Source: Hyphomicrobiales bacterium
GTDB taxonomy: Bacteria; Pseudomonadota; Alphaproteobacteria; Rhizobiales; Rhizobiaceae
NCBI GenBank assembly: GCA_900468625.1
Contig: UBUL01000030.1
Span: 56,337 to 120,336 of the forward strand
Length of the DNA stretch: 64,000 bases
Reading direction: 5' to 3'
This document shows, piece after piece, positions 51,212-60,486 of the stretch. The position numbers and the translations under genes were made by a program. The notes below the pieces were generated by a model that saw only the letters and a program-made list of their open reading frames with translations, made no database searches and was not told where the DNA came from. Within the stretch, counting starts at the first letter, position 1. Every line of letters begins with the position of its first letter.

Positions 51212-52186
51212 CTATCTTCGCCCCTTGAACCGGTCGAATGCCGTCAAATGCTGGACAGGCGGGTCGGCATCCCAGCCGTAGATCTCGGTTCGCAGGAAGC
51301 GAAGCTCGTCTTCCAGGACCTCTTCGACGATCTCTATCCACCACGATTTCGGCCGGCCGTCGCTTCCGTCAGACCAGCGATAGCCTCGTTCCTTCAGCCG
51401 GTCCTTGAGATCGAAGGGTGAGTTCTCCGCGAAGATGCGCACGCGGGAACGCTGGCTTGCCTGGTAAAGCTCCGCAAAGGGTGTTTGATCATTATCCCCC
51501 TTAGAGAGCGCCAGCACCTCCAGCAGTGCGAAACAGTCGTCGACAGCGCGGTGTCCGATATGAAAATAACCACTCTGGTTGATGAGATAGCCGAGCTTGG
51601 TTCCCTCGTAGCCCCTGGCACTCCAATCGATCTCGGAATTGGAGCACGCCCAAGCCTTGCGGGCAAAGATCGAAGAAAAGGCCTCGCAAAAGGGCCGATC
51701 GAAGCCGGCATTGTGGGCAATGACGAGATCGGCCGGCTCGATGAGCGCACGCACCGCCGGCATGTCGATCATCTGGCCGAGGACCATGGCGTCCGTGATG
51801 CCGGTCAGCCGGGTGACATCGGCCGGGATCGGGATGCTCGGTTGCTGCAACCCGCCATAGATGCCGGTGACATCGCCGATCTCGCCGTCCTCATTGAAGC
51901 TGAAGGCGATCAGGCCGATTTCGATGATCTCGTCCTTTCTCGCATCAAGCCCGGTCGTCTCGGTATCAAGGATGACGCCCCGGAGCGGATAGCCAGGCCT
52001 TGGACTGGCGGCGATCGAGCGAGCTTCGAGCTTTCTCAGAATCTGGTAGCGGCCGGTTGCTTGCAGGATCCGCACCATCTCGGCTTCGTCGGGAGCGGAG
52101 CCGTCCTGCCGAGCACGCAGGCTTGGCGCTAACGTTCTGCGAACGGACTGCGGATTCTCCGAAAACATGTCCAGCTGAGAGGTCAT
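51212..52186 (-). CDS. DnaQ-like 3'-5' exonuclease domain protein
   Basis: 324 aa. DEDDh exonuclease motifs: ExoI VILDTETTG (Asp74, Glu76), ExoII HNAGFDR and ExoIII HRAVDD. It carries an N-terminal extension of about 70 residues and a C-terminal domain (FDLKDRLKERGYRWSDG, later WWIEIVEE) common in plasmid-borne alphaproteobacterial members. It resembles the proofreading epsilon subunit but has no clear polymerase-binding tail. Located next to mutagenesis genes; a role in DNA repair or proofreading is plausible. Confidence 0.9.
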   Translation of the reverse strand: MTSQLDMFSENPQSVRRTLAPSLRARQDGSAPDEAEMVRILQATGRYQILRKLEARSIAASPRPGYPLRGVILDTETTGLDARKDEIIEIGLIAFSFNEDGEIGDVTGIYGGLQQPSIPIPADVTRLTGITDAMVLGQMIDMPAVRALIEPADLVIAHNAGFDRPFCEAFSSIFARKAWACSNSEIDWSARGYEGTKLGYLINQSGYFHIGHRAVDDCFALLEVLALSKGDNDQTPFAELYQASQRSRVRIFAENSPFDLKDRLKERGYRWSDGSDGRPKSWWIEIVEEVLEDELRFLRTEIYGWDADPPVQHLTAFDRFKGRR

Positions 52187-52513
52187 GGCCCATCCGACGA
52201 AAATGATCAGCGCGAATCTAAGGTGTCTTTCAGCGGATGAGAAGCTTTCGATAGGTCCGGCGAGCTATACCCACGGAATATTGCGAATAAAGGGCTAGGA
52301 GAGAACTTCGCTCGAACTGCGTGATCGTCTACTGGCACGTACGGAGGTGGCGAAAGCTCTGCAGCCGGTTGGATGCTGGCCGCGATCCAGGAACGGGTGA
52401 GCGAGCGGAACCTCTACGGTTGGCGGAGACTGACGGAGATCGTGGATGCGGCCGTGCATGAACTCCTCTTATCCGAGCAGCTGTCTGTTCATTGAGCCGC
52501 TGAAACGCCGCCG
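52187..52513. other. Intergenic region without a supported gene
   Basis: 327 bp between two minus-strand genes. A plus-strand 40-codon frame at 52373-52495 (MLAAIQERVSERNLYGWRRL) has no ribosome site or recognisable family and may be a remnant. No repeats or clear promoter are seen. Confidence 0.5.
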
Positions 52514-53287
52514 TTATAGCAAGTCGGATGGGCTGACCAGCTCGCCTTCCTTGGTAACGATGGTCGATCCATAGGGCTCCTGAGACGCGACGATCAGCGC
52601 ATCATCCGGCAATGGCCGTGCAAGATCCTTCGCTTCATCCCAAGGCGCTGTCATCCAGATATCGGTTTCTTCCCTGGTCAGCAGGAGCACTGGCATGGCT
52701 TTGTCGTGGATCGGTTTGACCAGATTGTTCGCATTGGTCGTCAGGAACCCATAGAGATCGTCGGTCGTGAACCCGTCCTTGACCTTGCGCACGGAGGTCC
52801 ATTGCGGAACATGAATGCCGGCAAAAAACATCAGCGGCTTGCTTTCGTCTCGTGCAAACCAAGCATTCGGCACATTGCCGCCTGCCTCCTGGCTTGCCGG
52901 ATCGGGCTCGGCGAAGCTGGTGACGGGGACAAGGCAGCGGTTCTCAATGCCGAACCAGCGCCGCCAGTGGGCAAGCTTCAGATTGCGGACATTGGTGACG
53001 CCGCGGTCGACCTGCTCGCGCAGCAGCTGGTCGAAGTCAAAGTCCTTGCCCTTGGCCCGCAGCTTCTCGGCCTTGGCCTGCGCCAGTTTCTCAAGGGCGA
53101 ACCGCGGGGAGGGAAGACCCCAGCGGGCATGGACGAGCTGCTTTTTCCCGTCCGCGGTGTTGCGGAAGATCGGTCCCATCTGGTCCGGGTTCATCTGATA
53201 GGCCGGCATCAGGTTGATCAGGCTCTCGGCATCCTGAGCCCACTTGTTCACCCAGTCCTTGTCTTCCATGCGGTATAAGTTGCACAC
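52514..53287 (-). CDS. SOS response-associated peptidase (SRAP; YedK/HMCES-like)
   Basis: 257 aa, starting at GTG 53287 so that the second residue is Cys (M-C-N-L-Y-R), the catalytic nucleophile exposed after Met removal that crosslinks to abasic sites in single-stranded DNA. The in-frame ATG at 53446 would bury this Cys. Supporting: GGGAG upstream of the GTG, TNVRN (Asn contact), FAEP (catalytic Glu in place of the usual FYEW) and IHDKAMPVLL (active-site His). Divergent from the SOS-controlled imuA operon. Confidence 0.9.
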   Translation of the reverse strand: MCNLYRMEDKDWVNKWAQDAESLINLMPAYQMNPDQMGPIFRNTADGKKQLVHARWGLPSPRFALEKLAQAKAEKLRAKGKDFDFDQLLREQVDRGVTNVRNLKLAHWRRWFGIENRCLVPVTSFAEPDPASQEAGGNVPNAWFARDESKPLMFFAGIHVPQWTSVRKVKDGFTTDDLYGFLTTNANNLVKPIHDKAMPVLLLTREETDIWMTAPWDEAKDLARPLPDDALIVASQEPYGSTIVTKEGELVSPSDLL

Positions 53288-53501
53288 GCTCCATCTCCCT
53301 TGAAGCAGGCTGATATGGTAGCCGACGAAGCGCCGGAATGCCAATCGGCGGCGATCGGCGGAGTAGCTTCGAAACTTTTTCCAAAGCTTCGTCCGTGCCC
53401 CGCCGAAGTCATGTCCATGATTCCCAATGCGAATCTTAAAGTCCACTAAAATAGAGGGATAATATTCCTATTTCGGGTTGCTTGACTTGCAAACCGACAT
53501 G

Positions 53502-53516
53502 GAACATTTAGTGAAC
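53502..53516. promoter_or_regulatory. SOS (LexA) box of the imuA operon
   Basis: GAAC-N7-GAAC (reverse GTTC-N7-GTTC) is the alphaproteobacterial LexA-binding pattern. It lies 56 bp before imuA, after TTGACT at 53482-53487, and overlaps the expected -10 region. Confidence 0.85.
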
Positions 53517-53571
53517 ATATACACTTGACCGACATGACGTCGATACCAACGCGACCTTGTAAAGGACGTGA

Positions 53572-54333
53572 ATGATGACTGCTGCCCGTAACAGGGTGAT
53601 ATCCGATCTGAAGGACCGCATTGCGTTACTGCAAGGGAACGCGGGCAGGAGGAGCGGCTGTCTGGCCTTCGGTGTGGCTGAGATCGATGCGGTGCTGCCG
53701 GGTGGAGGCCTTGCCTATGGCGCCGTGCACGAATTCGCAGGCGGCAGGGTAGGGGTCGTCGATGGTGCCGCCGCGGCCCTCTTTGTCGCCGGCATTGCCG
53801 CGCGCACCAGGGGCAAGATCGTCTGGTGCCTGACAAGGCCGGATCTGTTCTTTCCGGCATTGGCGCAGGCCGGCCTGCACCCGGATCGTGTCATCTTCGT
53901 CGAGGCCGACCGCGAGGAGGACGTTCTCGCCTCCATGGAAGAGGCGCTGGCCTTCGGTGGCCTTGGCGCCGTCGTCGGCGAGGTCGTGCGGCTGCCGATG
54001 GTTTCCTCCCGCCGCCTGCAGCTGGCGGCGGAAAAGACCGGCACGATGGGCCTCGTGGTCCGGCGTTGGCGGAGGCAGGTGGAGGCCTCGGATTTCGGGC
54101 AGCCGACGGCGTCGACGACCAGGTGGCGGGTGAGCGTCCTGCCATCGGAGGACTTGCCGGTTCCAGGTGTCGGGCGGCCGCGATGGCTGCTCGAACTGAT
54201 GAGAGTGAAGGCGGGTGAGTGCGCTGAGTTTATCGTGGGAGCGTGCGATGCCACGGGTCGTATCCATCTATCTGCCGGACCTGCCGATCGAGCGGATCAG
54301 GCGGATGGATCAGAAAGCAGAATTATCGCCTGA
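53572..54333 (+). CDS. imuA: ImuA, RecA-like accessory protein of translesion synthesis
   Basis: 253 aa. The RecA/SulA-like fold is suggested by LAFGVAEIDAVLPGGGLAYGAVHEF, typical of ImuA in alphaproteobacteria; no complete Walker A is present. ImuA works with ImuB and DnaE2 (ImuC) in damage-induced mutagenesis. First gene of the SOS-regulated operon; the imuB start lies 86 bp inside its 3' end. Confidence 0.93.
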   Translation: MMTAARNRVISDLKDRIALLQGNAGRRSGCLAFGVAEIDAVLPGGGLAYGAVHEFAGGRVGVVDGAAAALFVAGIAARTRGKIVWCLTRPDLFFPALAQAGLHPDRVIFVEADREEDVLASMEEALAFGGLGAVVGEVVRLPMVSSRRLQLAAEKTGTMGLVVRRWRRQVEASDFGQPTASTTRWRVSVLPSEDLPVPGVGRPRWLLELMRVKAGECAEFIVGACDATGRIHLSAGPADRADQADGSESRIIA

Positions 54334-55762
54334 CAGGCCGCTGCTGCTGATTGCCAGGAGCGGCTCCAAGCGTTTTGTATCCGCGGCCGATGCAAAGGCT
54401 AAGGCATGCGGTATTCGGGTTGGCATGCCGGCCGCCAAGGCGCAGGCCATGGTGCAGGATCTGCAGTTCGTCGATGCGGATCCAACTGCCGATGCGGAAG
54501 CACTCGAGCGGATCGCGCTCTGGGCCCTCACGCAATATTCCCCGATCGTCGCCGTCGACGGCACGGACGGTATCGTCATGGATACGGAAGGCGCCGATCA
54601 CCTGCAGGGCGGCGAGGCTCCCATGCTGACCGGCATCGTCAACCGCTTCCGGGCGAGGGGGCTGACCGTCCATGCCGCGATCGCCGATACATGGGGTGCG
54701 GCCCATGCCTGTGCCCGCGCCACCCGTCGCGAGGTCGTCATCATTCCCGCTGGAGAGACCGCTCGCGCCGTCGAACGGCTGCCGATCTCGCTGCTGCGGC
54801 TATCGCCGGAAATCGTCACCAGTCTCCGCACGCTCGGTTTCAAGACCATCGGGGAACTATCGGCAACGCCGCGGGCGCCGCTGGCGTTGCGCTTCGGTCC
54901 CGAGATCGGCCGACGCCTCGACCAGATGTTCGGCCGGATAGCCGAACCGATCGATCCGATCCGGGCGCCGGACTGGATCGAGGTCGTCAGAGCCTTTGCC
55001 GAACCGATTGGTGCTGCCGAGACGATCGACAAATATGTCGGCCGTCTCCTCGTCCGGCTGGTCGCGGAACTGCAGCGCAAGGGGCTCGGTGTTCGCCGCA
55101 CCGACCTCATCGTCGAAAAGGTTGATGGCAGCAGGCAGGCGATCCGTGCCGGCACCGCCAAACCGGCCCGCGATGTCGCCTGGCTGACAAAGCTGTTTCG
55201 CGATCGAACGGAAAAGATCGAGCCCGGCTTCGGCATCGAGAAGCTGACGCTCATTGCCGTCATGACTGAACCGCTTGCCGAGGAGCAGCGATCGTCTTTG
55301 GTCGACGAGAAAGATCAGGACATCACGCCACTGATCGATACCTTCGGCAATCGCGGACAGCGCGTCTATCGCATCGCGCCGGTCGCATCCGATGTCCCCG
55401 AGCGCAGCGTCCGGCGGATCTCGGCGGCAGCTGAAGACGTCACGGAAACCTGGGTGCATCACTGGCCGCGGCCGGTGCGGCTCATGGCGCGGCCGGAACC
55501 GATCGACGTCATCGCGCTGCTGCCGGATCATCCGCCCGTCTCCGTCACCTGGCGCGGCAAGCGCCGGCGGGTCAGACGCGCCGATGGGCCGGAGCGCATT
55601 TTCGGGGAATGGTGGACCAAAAATTCCGAATTCGATGCGGTCCGGGATTATTTCGTGATCGAGGACGAGACCGGCGAGCGGCTGTGGATCTTCCGCTCCG
55701 GTGATGGTGTCGATGCGGCCACGGGCTCACATCGCTGGTTTTGCCATGGGATCTTCGCATGA
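54248..55762 (+). CDS. imuB: ImuB, catalytically inactive Y-family polymerase
   Basis: 504 aa from ATG 54248 (GGGAG upstream), starting MPRVVSIYLPDLPIERIRR. Y-family fold, but the N-terminal catalytic DxD position reads YLPDLPIER without the usual acidic pair, as in other ImuB proteins, which act as a hub contacting the beta clamp, ImuA and DnaE2. Family segments GMPAAKAQAMVQDLQ and SLRTLGFKTIGEL are visible. The stop overlaps the dnaE2 ATG (ATGA). Confidence 0.93.
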   Translation: MPRVVSIYLPDLPIERIRRMDQKAELSPDRPLLLIARSGSKRFVSAADAKAKACGIRVGMPAAKAQAMVQDLQFVDADPTADAEALERIALWALTQYSPIVAVDGTDGIVMDTEGADHLQGGEAPMLTGIVNRFRARGLTVHAAIADTWGAAHACARATRREVVIIPAGETARAVERLPISLLRLSPEIVTSLRTLGFKTIGELSATPRAPLALRFGPEIGRRLDQMFGRIAEPIDPIRAPDWIEVVRAFAEPIGAAETIDKYVGRLLVRLVAELQRKGLGVRRTDLIVEKVDGSRQAIRAGTAKPARDVAWLTKLFRDRTEKIEPGFGIEKLTLIAVMTEPLAEEQRSSLVDEKDQDITPLIDTFGNRGQRVYRIAPVASDVPERSVRRISAAAEDVTETWVHHWPRPVRLMARPEPIDVIALLPDHPPVSVTWRGKRRRVRRADGPERIFGEWWTKNSEFDAVRDYFVIEDETGERLWIFRSGDGVDAATGSHRWFCHGIFA

Positions 55763-58700
55763 GCTACGCCGAGCTGCAGGTCACTAGTCATTTTTCCTTC
55801 CTGCGCGGCGCGTCGTCGGCCGACGAGCTGTTCCGGACGGCCAAGGCGCTGGGCATCAGCGCGCTCGGGATCGTCGACCGCAATTCGCTGGCCGGGATCG
55901 TCCGGGCGCTCGAAGCTTCGCGGGCAACGGGCCTGCGGCTTGTCGTCGGCTGTCGCCTCGATCTGGCCGATGGCATGTCGATCCTCGTCTATCCCACCGA
56001 TCGCGTCGCCTATTCCCGCCTCACCAGGCTGCTGACCCTCGGCAAGAGCCGCGGCGGCAAGGCCAACTGCATCCTGCATCTCGAAGACGTCGCTCTTTAT
56101 GCCGAGGGCCTAATCGGCATTCTGGTGCCGGATCTCGCCGACGAGACATGTGCCTTACAGCTTCGAAAAATGGCAGAAATCTTCGGCGATCGCGCCCATC
56201 TGTCGCTCTGCCTGCGCCGGCGGCCGAATGACCAGCTGCGGCTGCATGAGCTCTCCAATCTTGCAGCACGCTTCAAGGTTCGAACCGTCGTTACCAATGA
56301 CGTCCTCTTCCATGAGCCGTCACGCCGGCAGCTGCAGGATATCGTTACCTGCATTCGCAACAACACCACCATCGACGATATCGGCTTCGAACGCGAGCGG
56401 CATGCCGATCGCTATCTCAAACCTCCGGAAGAAATGGCGCGTCTCTTTCCGCGCTATCCCGAAGCACTCGCCCGCACGCTCGAGATCGTCGAGCGCTGCA
56501 GGTTCTCGCTAGAGGAACTAACCTACCAATATCCGGAGGAGGCGATCGTACCCGGCAAGAATGCTCAGCAATCCCTGGAGCATTATGTCTGGGAGTGCAT
56601 TCCGAACCGCTATCCCGAGGGCTTGCCGCCATCGGTGCTGAAGGTGATCCGGCACGAGCTCGATCTCATCCGCACCATGAACTACGCCCCCTATTTCCTG
56701 ACAGTGTTTTCGATCGTCCGCCATGCTCGTTCGCAGGGTATCCTCTGCCAGGGGCGAGGATCGGCGGCCAACTCGGCCGTCTGCTATATCCTCGGCATTA
56801 CCTCCATCGATCCCGAGACCAACAATCTGCTCTTCGAGCGTTTCGTCAGCCAGGAGCGCGACGAGCCACCCGACATCGATGTCGATTTCGAGCACGAGCG
56901 GCGCGAGGAGGTGATCCAGTGGATTTACAAGACCTATGGCCATCACAAGGCGGCTCTCTGCGCGACGGTGACGCGCTACCGCGCAAAAGGGGCGATCCGC
57001 GATGTCGGCAAGGCGCTCGGCCTGCCCGAGGACGTGATCAAGTCGCTGTCCTCGGGCATGTGGTCGTGGTCTGAGGAGCTGGTGACCGATCGTGGGCTTC
57101 GCGAGCTCAACCTCAATCCGGGGGATCGCCGGCTTGCGCTGACCTTGACGCTGGCGCAGCAGTTGATGGGCGCGCCGCGCCATCTCGGCCAGCATCCCGG
57201 CGGTTTCGTGCTCACCCACGACCGGCTCGACGATCTCGTGCCGATCGAGCCGGCATCCATGGCCGACCGGCAGGTGATCGAATGGGACAAGGACGATGTC
57301 GAGGCATTGAAGTTCATGAAGGTTGATGTGCTGGCGCTCGGCATGCTCACCTGCATGAGCAAGGCGTTCGCCTTGATCCACGACCACAAGCATCTGGATC
57401 TCGATCTCACTCAAATCCCTCAGGAAGATCCTGCGACCTATGCGATGATCCGCAAGGCCGACACGCTCGGCACCTTCCAGATCGAATCTCGCGCCCAGAT
57501 GTCGATGCTGCCCAGGATGAAGCCGCGCACCTTCTATGATCTCGTCATCCAGGTCGCGATCGTCCGGCCCGGTCCGATCCAGGGCGACATGGTCCATCCC
57601 TATCTGCGCCGGCGCGAGGGCAAGGAAGCTGTGGAGTATCCGACCCCCGAGTTAGAGGCCGTTCTCGGCAAGACCCTTGGCGTGCCGCTCTTCCAGGAGA
57701 GCGCCATGAAGGTGGCGATGGTCTGCGCGGGCTTTACCGGCGGCGAGGCCGATCAGCTGCGCAAATCCATGGCGACCTTCAAGTTCACCGGCGGTGTCTC
57801 GAAGTTCAAGGAAAAGCTCGTCTCCGGCATGGTCCGGAACGGCTATACGCCGGAATTTGCCGAAAAGACCTTTTCGCAGCTCGAAGGCTTTGGCTCCTAT
57901 GGCTTTCCGGAAAGCCATGCCGCCAGCTTCGCCCTGATCGCCTATGCCTCAGCTTATGTGAAATGCCATTATCCCGACGCCTTCTGCGCGGCCCTCCTGA
58001 ACTCACAGCCCATGGGTTTTTATGCGCCGGCGCAGATCGTCGGCGATGCCCGCAAGCATAGTGTCGAGGTCCGGCCCGTCTGCGTCAATCGCTCGCGTTG
58101 GGACTGCACGCTGGAGCCGGTCGAAGGCAGCGACCGTCATGCCGTGCGCCTCGGCATGCGCATGGTCTATGGTCTCGCTCAAGTCGATGCAGCCCGCATC
58201 ATCGCAGCGCGGGCCGACCAGCCATTCGAGAGCGTCGATGATCTCTGGCGTCGGTCGGGCGTGCCGGCGGCATCCCTGGTCGAACTTGCCGAGGCGGACG
58301 CGTTTCTGCCGTCCCTCAATCTGCAGCGCCGCGATGCGCTCTGGGCGATCAAAGCGCTGCGCGACGAGCCCTTGCCGCTGTTTGCCGCGGCCGCCGAGCG
58401 TGAGCAGAAAACGATCGCCGAGCAGCGGGAGCCGGAAGTCCAGCTCCGCCAGATGACCGAAGGACATAACGTCATCCAGGATTATAGCCATACCGGGCTT
58501 ACCCTTCGCCAGCATCCGCTGGCCTTCCTGCGCCGGGATCTCACCGCCCGCAATATCGTCACCTGCCAGCAGGCGATGTCATCTCGGGACGGCCGCTGGT
58601 TGATGGCGGCGGGTTTCGTGCTCGTGCGCCAGAAACCGGGTTCGGCCAAGGGCGTGATGTTCCTGACCGTCGAGGATGAGACCGGACCGGCCAATGTCGT

Positions 58701-59019
58701 CGTCTGGCCGACGCTGTTCGAGCGGCGCCGGCGCATCGTGCTTGGATCCTCGATGATGGCGATCAATGGCCGCATCCAGCGGGAAGGGGAGGTCGTGCAT
58801 CTCGTCGCCCAGCAGCTCTTCGATCTCACTAGCGATCTGTCCGGTCTTGCCGATCGCGATGAGGCGTTCAAGCTACCGACCGGTCGTGGGGATGAGTTCG
58901 CGCATGGCACGCCTGGCAGTCCGGATTCGCGGGAGCGGGCTGTCATGAAGGTGCGGGAGATTTATGAGCCGGATCGGCTTATCGAGAGGCTGAAGGTGAA
59001 GAGTAGGGATTTTCAGTGA
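55759..59019 (+). CDS. dnaE2: Error-prone DNA polymerase DnaE2 (ImuC)
   Basis: 1086-aa C-family polymerase for lesion bypass. N-terminal PHP domain starts YAELQVTSHFSFLRGASSADEL; the palm has GRGSAANSAVCYILGIT and the catalytic Asp pair in PPDIDVDFEHERR. The later HLGQHPGGFVL, SHAASFALIAYASAYVKCHYP and OB-fold region close to the C-terminus all fit DnaE2. ATG 55759 is coupled to imuB. The operon imuA-imuB-dnaE2 is a common plasmid-borne SOS mutagenesis cassette in rhizobia. Confidence 0.96.
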   Translation: MSYAELQVTSHFSFLRGASSADELFRTAKALGISALGIVDRNSLAGIVRALEASRATGLRLVVGCRLDLADGMSILVYPTDRVAYSRLTRLLTLGKSRGGKANCILHLEDVALYAEGLIGILVPDLADETCALQLRKMAEIFGDRAHLSLCLRRRPNDQLRLHELSNLAARFKVRTVVTNDVLFHEPSRRQLQDIVTCIRNNTTIDDIGFERERHADRYLKPPEEMARLFPRYPEALARTLEIVERCRFSLEELTYQYPEEAIVPGKNAQQSLEHYVWECIPNRYPEGLPPSVLKVIRHELDLIRTMNYAPYFLTVFSIVRHARSQGILCQGRGSAANSAVCYILGITSIDPETNNLLFERFVSQERDEPPDIDVDFEHERREEVIQWIYKTYGHHKAALCATVTRYRAKGAIRDVGKALGLPEDVIKSLSSGMWSWSEELVTDRGLRELNLNPGDRRLALTLTLAQQLMGAPRHLGQHPGGFVLTHDRLDDLVPIEPASMADRQVIEWDKDDVEALKFMKVDVLALGMLTCMSKAFALIHDHKHLDLDLTQIPQEDPATYAMIRKADTLGTFQIESRAQMSMLPRMKPRTFYDLVIQVAIVRPGPIQGDMVHPYLRRREGKEAVEYPTPELEAVLGKTLGVPLFQESAMKVAMVCAGFTGGEADQLRKSMATFKFTGGVSKFKEKLVSGMVRNGYTPEFAEKTFSQLEGFGSYGFPESHAASFALIAYASAYVKCHYPDAFCAALLNSQPMGFYAPAQIVGDARKHSVEVRPVCVNRSRWDCTLEPVEGSDRHAVRLGMRMVYGLAQVDAARIIAARADQPFESVDDLWRRSGVPAASLVELAEADAFLPSLNLQRRDALWAIKALRDEPLPLFAAAAEREQKTIAEQREPEVQLRQMTEGHNVIQDYSHTGLTLRQHPLAFLRRDLTARNIVTCQQAMSSRDGRWLMAAGFVLVRQKPGSAKGVMFLTVEDETGPANVVVWPTLFERRRRIVLGSSMMAINGRIQREGEVVHLVAQQLFDLTSDLSGLADRDEAFKLPTGRGDEFAHGTPGSPDSRERAVMKVREIYEPDRLIERLKVKSRDFQ

Positions 59020-59060
59020 TCACGAGATGGCCTTTGAGCTAAGTCGCGATCCTCGCGAAA

Positions 59061-59079
59061 GGACCGGCTAGGCCGGCCC
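59061..59079. terminator. Hairpin between dnaE2 and csbD
   Basis: CCGGC and GCCGG pair around TAG, with two further G-C pairs beyond a mismatch. Located in the 70-bp gap between converging genes; on the minus strand it is followed by TTTCG. Confidence 0.5.
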
Positions 59080-59089
59080 GTTCAACTTC

Positions 59090-59293
59090 TTACCAGGTCT
59101 GACGGCCATACCAATCGTCCACGTCGGATTTGGCGCGGTCCCTTGCAAGGCCGTAGCGCTCCTGGATCTTACCTTCGAGCTGATCTCGCTTGCCGGCGAT
59201 TTGATCAAGGTCGTCGTCGGTAAGCTTACCCCACTGCTCCTTGACCTTGCCCTTAACCTGCTTCCAGTTGCCTTCGACGCGATTCCAATCCAT
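59090..59293 (-). CDS. CsbD family stress protein
   Basis: 67-aa hydrophilic protein starting MDWNRVEGNWKQVKGKVKEQ, the CsbD pattern, with TDDDLDQIAGKRDQLEGKIQ following. ATG 59293 is preceded by GGAGGA and is preferred to an in-frame ATG at 59320. Family members are general-stress induced; the precise function is unknown. Confidence 0.93.
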   Translation of the reverse strand: MDWNRVEGNWKQVKGKVKEQWGKLTDDDLDQIAGKRDQLEGKIQERYGLARDRAKSDVDDWYGRQTW

Positions 59294-59429
59294 GGCAATT
59301 CCTCCTTTTCGGATTACCAAGGATCAATGCCCGAAGATACGAATTGTTCAGTTCTAAGCGTCGGTCATCGCACCACGTCGTATCTTCCGGATTGATTTCG
59401 GATGTACCTGCGTCGTTCTTGGCTAACGG

Positions 59430-60017
59430 TCAGGCGACTTTTGCGGCAAGCATTTCGTTGATGCAATCTTCGTTCCGCGCTTCCAATTGCTGCATCGGAA
59501 AGGCTCTGATGAAGATACGGATCGTCTCGTCGAGATCGGTGCCGGATTGGGACCAGCCGGGACCGCAACTGACCTGCTCGCCGGCAAGATCCTCGACCTC
59601 GAACAGACCGCAGGTTTCGCCGGCCTCGTCATCGACGGCAAGCTGAAGCGTCCCGAAGCATCTGTGGTCGTCGTTCCAGTAAACCGCGATCTCGAGAAAC
59701 CGTATGCCGGGCCGATTGCCGATCTCCGTCAGCAGTAAGCCATGAACCTCGTCCGTCGCGAGCGGCTTCGGCTCGTCCCAGCAAAGTTCCTCGTCCAAGG
59801 TCGGGTAGTCCATGACGTTTTCCAGCAGGTCGCGCATCCTGTCGAGATGGCGAAGCATGTCGGGCGACTTGCCACGGAAGCCGGGCCGATCGTCTCCGAA
59901 CGTATCGAAGGCATGCCGGCCCAAATAGCCGACGAAATCATAAAGCGCCTGCGCTTCGTCTTGGCTTATGGTGAGAACGCCGTCTCTCGGTCGTGGATCT
60001 CTCGAATATTCAAACAT
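59430..60017 (-). CDS. Hypothetical protein
   Basis: 195-aa acidic soluble protein (MFEYSRDPRPRDGVLTISQD; C-terminal FPMQQLEARNEDCINEMLAA). No domain is recognised. It overlaps the small gene upstream by 8 bp, and GGAGG occurs shortly ahead of the ATG, so it is probably expressed as the second gene of a pair. Confidence 0.7.
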   Translation of the reverse strand: MFEYSRDPRPRDGVLTISQDEAQALYDFVGYLGRHAFDTFGDDRPGFRGKSPDMLRHLDRMRDLLENVMDYPTLDEELCWDEPKPLATDEVHGLLLTEIGNRPGIRFLEIAVYWNDDHRCFGTLQLAVDDEAGETCGLFEVEDLAGEQVSCGPGWSQSGTDLDETIRIFIRAFPMQQLEARNEDCINEMLAAKVA

Positions 60018-60228
60018 TGCTTCCTCCTTCGCTTTCGAAACTTGGAACCCAGCCGCGGGTAAAGCCGACGCTCATTCCAGCCTCGCAGAGGGCCAGTTGT
60101 TTGCGGACGAACTGCAGCTCGGCGAGCAGAGCGCCGATCGTGGCGCGGGCGTCGCCATCGAATAGGTCGAGCGCCGATGCGACCTGATCGAATTGCGGTT
60201 CATCTGTTTGAGTGGCTGCGGCTATCAT
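60010..60228 (-). CDS. Small hypothetical protein
   Basis: 72 aa from ATG 60228; a GTG at 60261 would add 11 residues. Helical, acidic sequence (SALDLFDGDARATIGALLAE). Unknown family. Coupled to the 195-aa gene by an 8-bp overlap. Confidence 0.6.
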   Translation of the reverse strand: MIAAATQTDEPQFDQVASALDLFDGDARATIGALLAELQFVRKQLALCEAGMSVGFTRGWVPSFESEGGSNV

Positions 60229-60486
60229 GAGGCAATACGTCTCCTGCACCCCTGAAATCACGGGGGTTCGAACTGCTGAGTTGTCGATATGGAACTGCGC
60301 GACCGGCGATCGCTTCTGTCAGTATGTTCTTATTATGTTCTCATTTTGGATTGAGTCAAGAGCCCATCCATTCCGTTGGGAGCTGGAGAGGAACGCCTGC
60401 GATTCCGGCTTACCAGCCGCAGTGGCTGAGTTGCCAGAGTGAGGAAAGACTCGACTCGCCAAGCTTTCTCTGTTGCACTGTTTTCC

